DNA from: Atopobiaceae bacterium
GTDB lineage: Bacteria > Actinomycetota > Coriobacteriia > Coriobacteriales > Atopobiaceae
Direction: 5' to 3'
DNA: 64,000 nt
Assembly: GCA_017510785.1 (NCBI GenBank)
Contig: JAFWMH010000064.1
Location: forward strand, 62,001-126,000
The position numbers were made by a program, and so were the translations under genes. The notes beneath the pieces are model-generated. The model worked only from the letters and a program-made list of their open reading frames with translations, was not told where the DNA came from and did not search any database. Positions 1 through 9,174 of this stretch are shown here, in pieces (within the stretch, counting starts at the first letter, position 1; every line of letters starts with the position of its first letter).

Positions 1-914
1 ACGATGAGCTGCCAGCGGTCCTCTTCAATAAAGGTCTTTCGGAAGGAATCGGAGATGCTGGCGAAAAACCCCGAATCCCCAGCGGCTCCGGTAGCTCCCT
101 CTGCCAGCACGATGACGGAAATGGTCGTGGGCATAACGGTGTCGCTAAAGTCGCACACGGAGGCGCGCTCGGGAGTTTGGGTGAGCGTGCCGCCAAAATC
201 GGCCTTGCCGCTATCGACCGCGGCAAAAATCGAGTCCATGGGAAGAGTGCTCACCTTGAGGTGATACCCTAGCTCACGAGCAATGAGCAAAGCGAGCTCC
301 ACGTCGTAGCCCTTAGCCACGCCGCCCTCTCCCACATAGCTAAAGGGTTCGATGACGCCCGAGGTGACGAATTTCAGGGTGCCGTTGGGTGCATCCCAGT
401 CCTGATCGGGCAGCGTCTTGCCCGACTCGTCTGCGGCCACCCACTTCTTCTCGAGGGTAGCTAGCGTTCCGTCGTCCGAGAACTTTGCGATGAGCCTATT
501 GAACTCTGCGGTGAGGTTCGACCCCTTTGGGAAGAAGAAACCTTCCGAAACGTCAGCGATGGGCTCGGGCAGCAGCGCCACCGTTCCCGGACGACGGTTG
601 ACGGCGAGCTGGCAGCAGTACGAGAGCTGCACTGCCGCATCTTCCTTTTGGGCCTCCACCGCGGCCACGCACTCAGCCAGCGACGGATAGAAGTGCTCAG
701 ACGTGCCGTCAATCCTGTTTTGGACCGCCATGTTGTATACGCTACCATTTACGTAGGAAAATCGCTTCCCCGCTAGCTCGTCGAGCGTTATGTACACGGG
801 TACGGGCTGGGGGGTGTCCTCCGCGGCTCTCGTTGTTGCGGGTACTGCAACGATGGCGCAAAGCATGGCGCACACCAATGCGACAGTTGCAAGTAGCCGC
901 CTTTGCATGCTCAT
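1..914 (-). CDS. ABC transporter amino-acid-binding protein, partial (3' end outside window)
   Basis: Extracytoplasmic solute-binding protein of the SBP_bac_3 type, expected to deliver amino acids to an ABC importer. The frame opens at ATG 914 behind GGAAGGAG with 6 nt spacing (in-frame ATGs at 920 and 908 are alternatives) and runs off the left edge after 304 codons. Residues 1-30 form a signal peptide (RRLLATVALVCAMLC, then VPATTRA). Two binding-protein-like segments follow: about 35-150, ending in FFFPKGSNLTAEFNRLIAKF, and about 155-285, with TSGVIEPFSYVGE, GYDVELALLIARELG and FGGTLTQTPERA. The last visible residues (SISDSFRKTFIEEDRW) resemble the linker into a fused permease domain, as in binding-protein/permease fusions. 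Family assignment is firm; ligand and full architecture are not visible. Confidence 0.8.
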   Translation of the reverse strand, partial: MSMQRRLLATVALVCAMLCAIVAVPATTRAAEDTPQPVPVYITLDELAGKRFSYVNGSVYNMAVQNRIDGTSEHFYPSLAECVAAVEAQKEDAAVQLSYCCQLAVNRRPGTVALLPEPIADVSEGFFFPKGSNLTAEFNRLIAKFSDDGTLATLEKKWVAADESGKTLPDQDWDAPNGTLKFVTSGVIEPFSYVGEGGVAKGYDVELALLIARELGYHLKVSTLPMDSIFAAVDSGKADFGGTLTQTPERASVCDFSDTVMPTTISVIVLAEGATGAAGDSGFFASISDSFRKTFIEEDRWQLI

Positions 915-983
915 AAGCATCTCCTTCCACTGGGAATTCTAGCCAGTATGGTATCACTCCAAGGCAACGCGTTTCGTCGCTTG

Positions 984-1964
984 CTATTTGTGCCTTTTGC
1001 GCGTGCCGATAATGAGTAACAGCAGACAGAGGCCTACGAACAGCGCGCACATAACCAGCATGACCGACCAAGCGCTGAATAAGCCAAAGATCCCCTGCTC
1101 GTACATGGCCTCGTCCGACGCTGGCGAGAGTGCCGAAAGGTCCCAACTTGCCTTGACCTCGGTTCCGTTAACGACTTTGCCGACGAGCGACTTGTTGAGG
1201 GTGGTGAGCTGCGCCGTGGTGCCGTAGCCGCTCATGCCCCACCGGCAGCTTACGAAGTACGAAATCGTTTCGACGACGCCTGTGAGCTCGACGACCACGC
1301 CCGCAAAGAGGATTTGAGGCATTATGAGCAATGGTGCGCAGGCAATCGCCCTATTGGGATTCTTGAAAAGTGCCGAGACGAAGAGTCCAAGGCACATGGC
1401 CGAAAGCATAATGAACGCAGATGTGGCGAATAGCTGGCCGGGCATGAGCATGAAGCCCGTCTCTGTCCACCCCACGCCCCAAAACAAGCTCATGAAAGCG
1501 CAGAATGTTGCGGTGAAAAGCGCGGCCTGTACGAGACACAGTACGCCCAGCACAACCAGCTTCGAGAGGACGTAGGAGGCAACACGAATGCCGCCATCCG
1601 TTTCGCGTTGGAAGATGGGACGCTCCTTGCAAATCTCTTGGATGGAATCGAGGATGCCCACCCAAAACGCTGCGCACGAGAGGGCGAACAAACATGACTT
1701 GGTGTTTTCGTAAATCGTAAAGCACCCGTCACCTGTTACGAAGGCAATCAGGATTGCCAGCAACAGCGTTTGTCCAATAAGGAGTGCGAGACGGAACGGA
1801 TCGTTGCGTATGAGCTTGGCGTAGCGTCTTACGAGCGTGCCGAGTTGGCGCCCGACTGGTGCTTTCTCGACTTCGGTGACGGGAGCTCCTGCTTGTTGTG
1901 CCCATGGCGCGGCGTCTTGGCGTGTGTTGAGGCTGTTTTGGTATTGAAAGCCCGCTGAGAAGAA
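984..1964 (-). pseudogene. 5'-truncated ABC-2 type permease domain
   Basis: Membrane half of an ABC exporter. About six hydrophobic segments are visible, the first LALLIGQTLLLAILIAFVTG and the last SVMLVMCALFVGLCLLLLII, with the ABCG-like stretch ILDSIQEICKERPIFQRE after segment 2. This permease type is usually preceded in the same polypeptide by FHA and ABC ATPase domains; none is present. The open frame extends upstream to 2033, but those codons run through the double hairpin terminator of the next gene (1965-2048) and read as low-quality sequence. No ATG, GTG or TTG with a ribosome site lies between the hairpins and the first membrane segment. I infer that a deletion removed the start and the ATPase half, leaving an untranslated or poorly translated fragment. 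Confidence 0.6.
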
Positions 1965-2048
1965 GAGGCCCCGCGGGGCCTCTCGGCCAAAAAAGAAGCG
2001 CCCGCAGAGGTTCGAGCCAAACCACTTGACCAAACCACCTGCGGGCGC
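1965..2048 (-). terminator. Tandem rho-independent terminators after the permease-GGDEF/EAL gene
   Basis: Read on the minus strand, the stem GCGCCCGCAG/CTGCGGGCGC (1998-2048) has a 31-nt loop that holds two near copies of GTGGTTTGG, and is followed by a T-rich tract (1989-1997). A second perfect palindrome, GAGGCCCCGCGGGGCCTC (1965-1982), follows with TTCTTCT. Both lie just after the stop codon at 2060. Confidence 0.7.
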
Positions 2049-2059
2049 CGTGGGGTGCG

Positions 2060-5000
2060 CTACTCTGGTCGCATGCCAATCACGACGTGGTGATGATCGC
2101 TCTCGCGCGTTTTTATTGTTTGCAGCGAATAGGACCTTGGCGTACCGTTAACGTCCTTGCCGAACGTCAGGGCAAGAGGTTCGTCCTGTTCGGCCAGATG
2201 AATGAGGTTCGCCTTGCTGGTCGCCTCTCTCACTCGCTGTGCGTCGGCATCGTTTACGCCCGCGAGTATTTTCTCTCGTGCCTCTCCAAAGAAATCTGTT
2301 CCGGCGGGACGTATTTCCAAGTCGCCATGCTCACTCATAAAGAACTCGAGATAATAAGCCGTTACAACATCCACGTAGAAGATGCTCTCGAAGTCGCTCG
2401 TCAACGCATTGGAAACGCTCATATACGTCCTTTTGGCCGCTGGCGTGGCTTCGACCTTCGTCGCAACGCGCTCAACGATGAAGTGGTCGAACTCCTCGGA
2501 GGGCACCGGCTTCGAGAAGTAGTAGCCCTGCACGTAGTCGCAGCCCATGGTCTTTAAAACCGTATACTGCTCTTCGGTTTCGACGCCCTCGGCCACAACC
2601 GGCACGTGCAGATAATCCGCGATGTCGATGATCAGCTCGATCATGCGTACGTCCCTCGTTTCGCCAAAGGCGTTGCGGATGAAGCTCATGTCGAGTTTTA
2701 GCGCGTCGATGGGAAGGCGCGAAAGCATGCCCAGGGAGGAGTATCCCGTTCCAAAGTCGTCCATCTCGATGCGGAAGCCCATGCCCATTCCGCGCAGTTC
2801 CTTGGCAGTGGAAATTACCTGGTCCGAGTCGCCGGTATAGGCGGACTCGGTAATCTCGAGCATGAGGTCGTCCGCACTGAGTTGGTAGGTCTCAAGGATT
2901 TCGGCAAAAATGCTCTTCAGGTTTGGCGTCAGCATGTCGATGCGCGACACGTTTACCGAAACCGGCACGGCAAAGTTGAAGCGATCCTTCCAGTCCCGAA
3001 TCCTGGCCGCCGCCTCGCGCCATACGAACTGGTCGAGATCCAGTATGAGGCCATTATCTTCTAGTAATGGAATGAAGAGGCCAGGGCTGATAATCCCAAG
3101 CTCCGGGTGGTCCCAACGTACCAAGGCCTCCGCACTGGCCAACACAGGACTCTCGGGTCGGATGTCGAATTTGGGCTGGAAGTACACCATAAAGCGGTTG
3201 CTCTCCAAGGATGGCTTGAAGTCCTCGAGGAGACGCTCCCTAAACAGCTCCGCCTCGTGCATCTTCGTATCGTAAATGCCAATCGCCTTTTGATACCCGC
3301 TCCTCACGGTGTTTGCGGCAATCTTGGCGTAGTCGAAGCGGCGGTCGATTTGGAGGGACTTGTCGACCTCTGAATATACGCCCATGCGCAGACGGACGCG
3401 GTTCTTCGAGACGTCCTCGTCCACGAGGCCTTGGGATGCCATGTCCAGTATGTGCTCGTAGTTATCCTTGTGGGGGCAGTAGATAAGGAAAACATCCGCT
3501 TCGCGGCGGCAGCATACGCCACCGATTTCGCGCGAAATCTGGCGGACGCGCTGGCCAATACGGGCAAGCACGCTGTCCCCATATTGCTTGCCGTAACGCT
3601 CGTTGAGCATGTGGAAGCGATTGACGTCCAACACGATGGCATCCATCGGCATTTCGCTATAGTGCTGGTCGTACATCCGCACATAGCGGAGGAAGTAGTC
3701 GAGGTTAAGAAGGTTCGTAAGGCTGTCGCGTTCGGTGGACTTAATGATGTTGCGCTTTTCCGAAAGCTCAATGCATCGGTTGACGCGAGCCTGGACGATT
3801 TCGATGGAGGGATACGGCTTGGGAATGAAGTCGATGGCGCCAATCTTCAGGCAGTCCACCTCGGCGCTTTGGTCGGCCGTAATAACGATGACCGGTATGT
3901 CCCGAAGCTCCTCCTCTTCCTTCATCACCTTGAGTACTTCCATGCCGCCCATTTTCGGCATGCGCAAGTCCAAGAGTACGATGGCCAGCTCATCTTGATG
4001 GGCTTTTACCTGCTCGAGCGCCTCGGTTCCGTCGGACGCGTAGAGTACGTCGTAGCTCTCCTCGAGCATGTTGCCCAGTATCATTTGATTGATGCTCTCG
4101 TCGTCGACAACAAGAACATGACGTTTGAGGTGCATGATTTCCGCATCTTCGTCTTGCGGGAAAATGGGCTTTGCGGCTTCCTCTGCGTCTTCGCGCGTTA
4201 TGGCGCCCATGCCCTTGAGCAGCTTCTTCTCTTCGTACATGAGCTGGTCTGCCCGTTCGAAGGGATCGTGGAAGCTAGCGTCCTCTCCGGGATTGAATTC
4301 CGAGAGGCCGCCCGAAACAACGACCTCGTTGGAGCTGATGTGCATTACGGAACGGTCGTGCAGTGCCAGAACGAGTTCCTTCCTAATAAGATAATCGCGT
4401 CCGCGAAGGAGGACGACGAACTCGTCTCCGCCAGTTCGAAAAACCGGGCTGTGGGCAAAAATGTCGCATATCATCTTGCTTGCGCTTTGAATGTACTCGT
4501 CGCCCGCTTTGTGGCCGAGCGTATCGTTGACTACCTTCAGGCCGTTTACATCGCAAACGACAATGGCAAACTCCTCCACCGTTCCATCGTTTATGGCTGC
4601 GTCGATTTCCTGCTGTTGCAACAGGAAGGCATGCTTGCTCTTCACTCCAGTTAGGGGATCCCTCAGCGCGACGTTTTTGGCTTTGTCGCGCTCCTCGTTG
4701 GCTTTTCTCTCCCACTTTTGCATGTGCGTATAATTAATAAACATAACCATGAGAGACATGCCGAACAGGCCGACGATTACAAAAACGCTAAGGTTGTCGG
4801 CTGCGTGAAGCCGCGCGAGCTGTACCGCAAGGAACTCGTCTTGGCTTTGTGCGAGAATCTCGGCGTCCGCCGTACCATTCATATAGCTGGCGATTTCGGC
4901 AACGATGGTGTTTTCTCTGCTTTCGTTCAGCCTTTCCGCCCATGTCATGGCCATCAAAACGATGAACACGAGCAGGGCAAGCCATACGATGATGGCCTTC

Positions 5001-6439
5001 CCGAATTTCCTCTCCTCGTCGCCGCGAATAACGAAGTTGAAGTAGAGAAGGCCCAAGAAGGACCAAACGGCCAACAGCACGTACGTCTCGGTTTCGATGG
5101 AATAGTCGGAAAAAGCGCTTGGGAAGAGCAGGAACACTGCGAAGGCGACTAAGATGGGCAGGCAGATTCCGCTGATAATGCGATTTGCTTTGACGCCCTC
5201 CTGACCGGAGACCTTAAAAACGGTTACGGATATGGCGCCGTAGATTATGGTGGCGCCTATTGTGGTGGTATCGACAATCCACCCGATGGCCGTTCTTCCC
5301 AAAAACGGAATGGGCAGCGACACAAACAGTACCAGCAGGATGGCATTAACAGGGATTTGCTTGTTGCTGAGTTTGGCAAAGCGCTTGGGCAGGATGCCAT
5401 CCTGCGCCACGGCGAAGCACAAACGGCTAACGGCGCGCAACATGCCGATGAGGCTGGAGAGCACCAGTGCCGCCAAGGATGCCATAAGAATGAACACGCC
5501 GACCGAACCAAGATAATAGTTTGCCGCATAGAAGGCCGGAAGTCCGGCGATTCCCTCGAATTCATCCAGCCGGCTGATGTAGTCGAGCCAGCTATTGCAG
5601 CCTGCCGGATACGCGGTAACGCTCATGAGGACGATGAAGACGTACAGCGCTGTGGTAACAGACACGGCTATAACGAGAACACGGAACATGTTGCTGTGCT
5701 TGAAGTTGTATTCCCCAGCAGAATGGGTGATGGTCTCGAATCCAATAAATGCCCAAGGCGAGATGAATGCGATGCGCATGACCTGCTGCAAAACGTTCTT
5801 TTCGGGGACGAAGGCCGGACCCATGCTCATTGAGGTGCCGGTGTGCCCTAGCATGGCGGCGGCAAAGCAAACGGTAATGCCGATGGTAAAGAGCAGCACC
5901 ATTCCCACCATGATTCGCGCGGTGCCCTGTTTGCTCTTCATGCACAGCAAACCAACGAGCCACATTACCAGTAGTGTGACCAAGGCTTCTCCGAGGTAGA
6001 CGTCGTACTCGAATACCGTAAAGAGATACCCTTGTTTGAACACTGCTCGCAAGAAGTATCGTGCGAACAACGGGACGCTTGTGGCGTTAGCCCAGAAGAT
6101 CGAAATATAAATGAAAAACATGAACCAGGCGATGAGGAAGGCGCGGTCGTATCCAAAAACGTGCTTTACGTAGTTGTAGAGGCCTCCCGTACCCGGATAG
6201 CGGTTGGCCAAAAAATGATAATGGCTCGAAACCATGAGCATCATGGCGAATCCAAGGAGAAGGCCAAGAATGGAGCCCATGGGTCCCGCTTGCGAGAGAT
6301 AGGTTTTGCTGGTAACAACAAGCGATCCCCAGCCTATGGCCGAGCCAACCGATAAGGCCCAAACTGCAAGCGGCGAAAGATAGGGCTGAAGTTTGGCCGT
6401 TTCGTTGGTAGCAGGCGTAGCAGATGTCTGCTCCTTCAT
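2060..6439 (-). CDS. Amino-acid permease fused to GGDEF-REC-GGDEF-EAL signalling module
   Basis: About 1459 aa. Start chosen at ATG 6439 (AGAGGAG, 8 nt spacing) rather than 6478, which lacks a ribosome site. Residues 15-500 are an APC-superfamily permease (GSAIGWGSLV, YPGTGGLYNYVKHVFGYD, FISPWAFIGFETITHSAGE), followed by two extra membrane segments. A GGDEF domain near 670 is intact (FRTGGDEFVV). A receiver domain has its acceptor Asp in LLDLRMPKMGG near 823. A second GGDEF domain near 978 is degenerate (CRREADVF). An EAL domain near 1100 keeps EALVRWDH, DDFGTGYSSLG and EGVETEEQ. The last 110 residues look PAS-like. GGDEF domains make and EAL domains hydrolyse c-di-GMP. The direct fusion to a transporter implies that amino-acid transport or binding controls c-di-GMP turnover; that is inference. 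The gene ends in tandem terminators. Confidence 0.88.
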   Translation of the reverse strand: MKEQTSATPATNETAKLQPYLSPLAVWALSVGSAIGWGSLVVTSKTYLSQAGPMGSILGLLLGFAMMLMVSSHYHFLANRYPGTGGLYNYVKHVFGYDRAFLIAWFMFFIYISIFWANATSVPLFARYFLRAVFKQGYLFTVFEYDVYLGEALVTLLVMWLVGLLCMKSKQGTARIMVGMVLLFTIGITVCFAAAMLGHTGTSMSMGPAFVPEKNVLQQVMRIAFISPWAFIGFETITHSAGEYNFKHSNMFRVLVIAVSVTTALYVFIVLMSVTAYPAGCNSWLDYISRLDEFEGIAGLPAFYAANYYLGSVGVFILMASLAALVLSSLIGMLRAVSRLCFAVAQDGILPKRFAKLSNKQIPVNAILLVLFVSLPIPFLGRTAIGWIVDTTTIGATIIYGAISVTVFKVSGQEGVKANRIISGICLPILVAFAVFLLFPSAFSDYSIETETYVLLAVWSFLGLLYFNFVIRGDEERKFGKAIIVWLALLVFIVLMAMTWAERLNESRENTIVAEIASYMNGTADAEILAQSQDEFLAVQLARLHAADNLSVFVIVGLFGMSLMVMFINYTHMQKWERKANEERDKAKNVALRDPLTGVKSKHAFLLQQQEIDAAINDGTVEEFAIVVCDVNGLKVVNDTLGHKAGDEYIQSASKMICDIFAHSPVFRTGGDEFVVLLRGRDYLIRKELVLALHDRSVMHISSNEVVVSGGLSEFNPGEDASFHDPFERADQLMYEEKKLLKGMGAITREDAEEAAKPIFPQDEDAEIMHLKRHVLVVDDESINQMILGNMLEESYDVLYASDGTEALEQVKAHQDELAIVLLDLRMPKMGGMEVLKVMKEEEELRDIPVIVITADQSAEVDCLKIGAIDFIPKPYPSIEIVQARVNRCIELSEKRNIIKSTERDSLTNLLNLDYFLRYVRMYDQHYSEMPMDAIVLDVNRFHMLNERYGKQYGDSVLARIGQRVRQISREIGGVCCRREADVFLIYCPHKDNYEHILDMASQGLVDEDVSKNRVRLRMGVYSEVDKSLQIDRRFDYAKIAANTVRSGYQKAIGIYDTKMHEAELFRERLLEDFKPSLESNRFMVYFQPKFDIRPESPVLASAEALVRWDHPELGIISPGLFIPLLEDNGLILDLDQFVWREAAARIRDWKDRFNFAVPVSVNVSRIDMLTPNLKSIFAEILETYQLSADDLMLEITESAYTGDSDQVISTAKELRGMGMGFRIEMDDFGTGYSSLGMLSRLPIDALKLDMSFIRNAFGETRDVRMIELIIDIADYLHVPVVAEGVETEEQYTVLKTMGCDYVQGYYFSKPVPSEEFDHFIVERVATKVEATPAAKRTYMSVSNALTSDFESIFYVDVVTAYYLEFFMSEHGDLEIRPAGTDFFGEAREKILAGVNDADAQRVREATSKANLIHLAEQDEPLALTFGKDVNGTPRSYSLQTIKTRESDHHHVVIGMRPE

Positions 6440-6668
6440 GTTGCTTGCTCCTCTGCCGACTTGCGTACTCCTACGCATTCTGAATTATGTATTTTTTATA
6501 ACACAGACTTTTGCGGATTTCTATGACTTGAGTGTAAAAAGACGGGATGGCACGGTGTGCGTTGGTCGGTGGGTGGCCATGAGCAAGGGCGCCCGGGAAT
6601 GCGAATGCTACATCGATTGTATGCTCCTCTTGCTAGGCAATCTGCTTCGTCATGGGTTAGTGGAGCCG

Positions 6669-8999
6669 TCACGTCCGTTCCTCGCGGACCTCGAGCGCGA
6701 GCATGGTGATGTCGTCGGACTGCTCGGCGCCCTTTGCGAAGGCGGCGACGCTGGCGCGCACGTGCTCGATGAGCTCGCGCGGCGTCAGGTCGTGGCATTC
6801 GCGCGCGGCCTCTTCCAAGCGGTGCTCGCCGTACTGCTCCCGCTCCACCGAGAACGCCTCGTTTACACCATCCGTGTAGAGCAAGAGCTTATCTCCTGCG
6901 GAGCAATCGATGGCGAAGGTTTCGTAGGGGAAGTCGTCGAACACGCCGAGCGGCATGCCCGAAACGTCCTTCAACCAGGTAGTTGTGCCTTCATGCAGCA
7001 AGAGCGGTGGGTTGTGACCCGCATTGACGTATTCCACGTGTCCGGTGCCGTAGTCCAGCACGCCAATCCAAGCAGTTACGAACATGTCGCCATCGTTGCC
7101 GTCGCACAGCTGCGCGTTGGCGGAATCAATCGCCTCGCCGAGCTCGAGGCCTCCCTCGAGGCAGTCGCGAATCTTGGTTTTGGCCTTCATCATGAAGAGC
7201 GCCGCCGGCACGCCTTTGCCGCTCACGTCGGCAATCACGAAGGCGAGCTTGCCTGCCTCTGGTCCGCATTTGTCACCGAGGAGGAAAAAGTCGTAGAAGT
7301 CGCCTCCGACTTCCCTGGCGGTTTTCATGCTAGCGAATATGCCGAAGCGCGTTATGTGCGGAAAAGGCGGGAAGACGTTCGGCAGTGCCTGCTCCTGAAT
7401 CACCTTTGCTGCGGCTAGCTCCTCGTCCATGCGACTTTCTGCCTCGGCAATCCAACCTTGGAGCGCGTCCACCGTTACGTTGATGCCGGCGGAAAGGTCC
7501 CAAAACTCGCGCGTTCCCTCGGGCATTATGCGCGCGTTTAGGTCACCGTCCGTGATTCGGCCCAGTACGTCGTTGGTGGCATCGATGCGGCGGGCGACCA
7601 TGCGGTCGAGCAGGCGCGACGTGAGCGCGAACACGGCGACGAGCAGCGCGAGGGACGAGAGGGTTATCCAAAACACCACATCGTCGCGTCCGTCGAACAG
7701 CATGCCGGCGGGACGAATGATCACCACCTCGCAGTTGTCGTCCTGCACGGCCATGAGGTAGCCAACTTGGTGAATCAACAGAGAATCACCCATCTTTTCG
7801 GTCCCGGGAGTATCGATGAGGTCGCTATACTTGTTCGGTGCAAGGTACACGATTCGTTCGAGGGTTTCGTGTTGCGCGCTGCGCTGTGCGGCGGATTGAA
7901 TGTCGCCGCCCAACAGATCGCCGACGCTTGCCTTCCCGTCGACGTTCAACCGGCCGACGTCCGTGCACACGACGTGACCGTCGATGGAAACAAGTATGAG
8001 GCCGTCAGTCTCTTCCGCATGGCCTTCGAGGATGCTCACGAGCACGTCGGCGGAGGCACTCTCCACCAACCCCTCCATGGCTTCGTTCGAGCTGTTCTCG
8101 TCCTCCGAAAAGGCCTCCACTATTCGCTTGTTGAGCGCGCTGGTGTTTTCCACCTGGCACAAAAGATACTCCGCCGCGTTGCGCATGTGTTCCTGGCCAT
8201 CCGCGAGCTCGGCCGCTGTGACGGCTCCGTATGCCGCCGTGGCAATTATCATAAACGCAACGAATACCACGGTGAGCAGTCGCGCGCCGAACACCTCGCG
8301 CAAGCCCGCCACCCCTGCCTCGCGCATGCCTCGCTCGCCTAGGGTGATGCCCGCCAGGGAAAAGATGGCCGTGAGGATGGAATCGGCAAACACCTGAAAA
8401 CTCACATGACTCTTGAAGAACGCGGTCTCGACTGCCTTCGCGTGCAATTGTGCGAGTTGTTCGTGATTCTGGTCGAGGCCGGCTTCGGATACCAGCGTGG
8501 CGAGCGATGAGGCAATGATGCCTATGCTGAATCTTGCGCTGAACACCACAGACGCAGCGCAACACGCTAGCACCACGAGGACGTTGCGACGCCAGCCTGT
8601 AAACCTCCCGTTGAGGATGCACGCAAGCAGTGACCCGAGGACAAACCCGAATAGCGTCATTCCCAAAATGGAGGCGCTTGGCGTCACGTAGGCGAGCTCG
8701 TAGTAGTCGAGCGGAGTAAGAAGCGCGTGCAGGCATAGCACGGATCCGGAGAAGCACCCCAGCCCCGTGCCCCATGCTGTGCCGAGGGCTAAGGCGGCTA
8801 TCGCAACCGGTACGATCATGGACACGATGTAGGCTGTGGCGCCGTCGGCGAACTGCACACCGATGAAGCCCCACTGCGTAAACGCCAGCGTAACGCACAT
8901 AAGCGCCAGCACGATTGCGGTGGCACGCCGAACTGCCGCGCTCGCTTCGGCTAGCACGCCACGCCATCGCAGGAAGTTGAGCTTTGCGGGCATTCTCAT
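6669..8999 (-). CDS. Membrane-bound SpoIIE-family PP2C serine phosphatase with HAMP domain
   Basis: 776 aa from ATG 8999 (GGGAGA ribosome site); the open frame extends to 9308 but crosses the divergent GH32 promoter. The N-terminal third carries about six hydrophobic segments (TAIVLALMCVTLAF onward). A further segment at the end of the first soluble loop (LLTVVFVAFMIIATAAYGAV) is followed by an extracellular sensor region of roughly 200 residues and another membrane segment (WITLSSLALLVAVFAL). A HAMP-like stretch (RITDGDLNARI) leads to a PP2C/SpoIIE domain with GGDFYDFFLLGD, FVIADVSGKGVPAALFM, YVNAGHNPPLLL, LLLYTDGVNEA and SDDITMLAL, which supply the metal-binding aspartates. Such proteins dephosphorylate anti-sigma-factor antagonists in partner-switching systems. 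No antagonist gene is adjacent, but a protein with an anti-sigma-kinase-like domain lies at 30758-32341. Confidence 0.9.
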   Translation of the reverse strand: MRMPAKLNFLRWRGVLAEASAAVRRATAIVLALMCVTLAFTQWGFIGVQFADGATAYIVSMIVPVAIAALALGTAWGTGLGCFSGSVLCLHALLTPLDYYELAYVTPSASILGMTLFGFVLGSLLACILNGRFTGWRRNVLVVLACCAASVVFSARFSIGIIASSLATLVSEAGLDQNHEQLAQLHAKAVETAFFKSHVSFQVFADSILTAIFSLAGITLGERGMREAGVAGLREVFGARLLTVVFVAFMIIATAAYGAVTAAELADGQEHMRNAAEYLLCQVENTSALNKRIVEAFSEDENSSNEAMEGLVESASADVLVSILEGHAEETDGLILVSIDGHVVCTDVGRLNVDGKASVGDLLGGDIQSAAQRSAQHETLERIVYLAPNKYSDLIDTPGTEKMGDSLLIHQVGYLMAVQDDNCEVVIIRPAGMLFDGRDDVVFWITLSSLALLVAVFALTSRLLDRMVARRIDATNDVLGRITDGDLNARIMPEGTREFWDLSAGINVTVDALQGWIAEAESRMDEELAAAKVIQEQALPNVFPPFPHITRFGIFASMKTAREVGGDFYDFFLLGDKCGPEAGKLAFVIADVSGKGVPAALFMMKAKTKIRDCLEGGLELGEAIDSANAQLCDGNDGDMFVTAWIGVLDYGTGHVEYVNAGHNPPLLLHEGTTTWLKDVSGMPLGVFDDFPYETFAIDCSAGDKLLLYTDGVNEAFSVEREQYGEHRLEEAARECHDLTPRELIEHVRASVAAFAKGAEQSDDITMLALEVREERT

Positions 9000-9174
9000 A
9001 GAGGCTTCTCCCGAATGCGACGAATGGACGGGGTTTGTCACATCATAGCAGGTGGCTTGGGGAAAGCCCCCGCAGCTCCGTGCTTTTGCAACGTTTGCCA
9101 GTGCGAGCGTGTTTGTCGGCGCCAAGCTCGCCAAACAAGGTATCATTATGGTAAGACCATAGTGAGGAGGGCAC

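Noticed and set aside
3431..4654. 407-codon open frame on the plus strand
   Set aside because: Antisense to the permease-GGDEF/EAL gene; no motif, no ribosome site, composition typical of a shadow frame.
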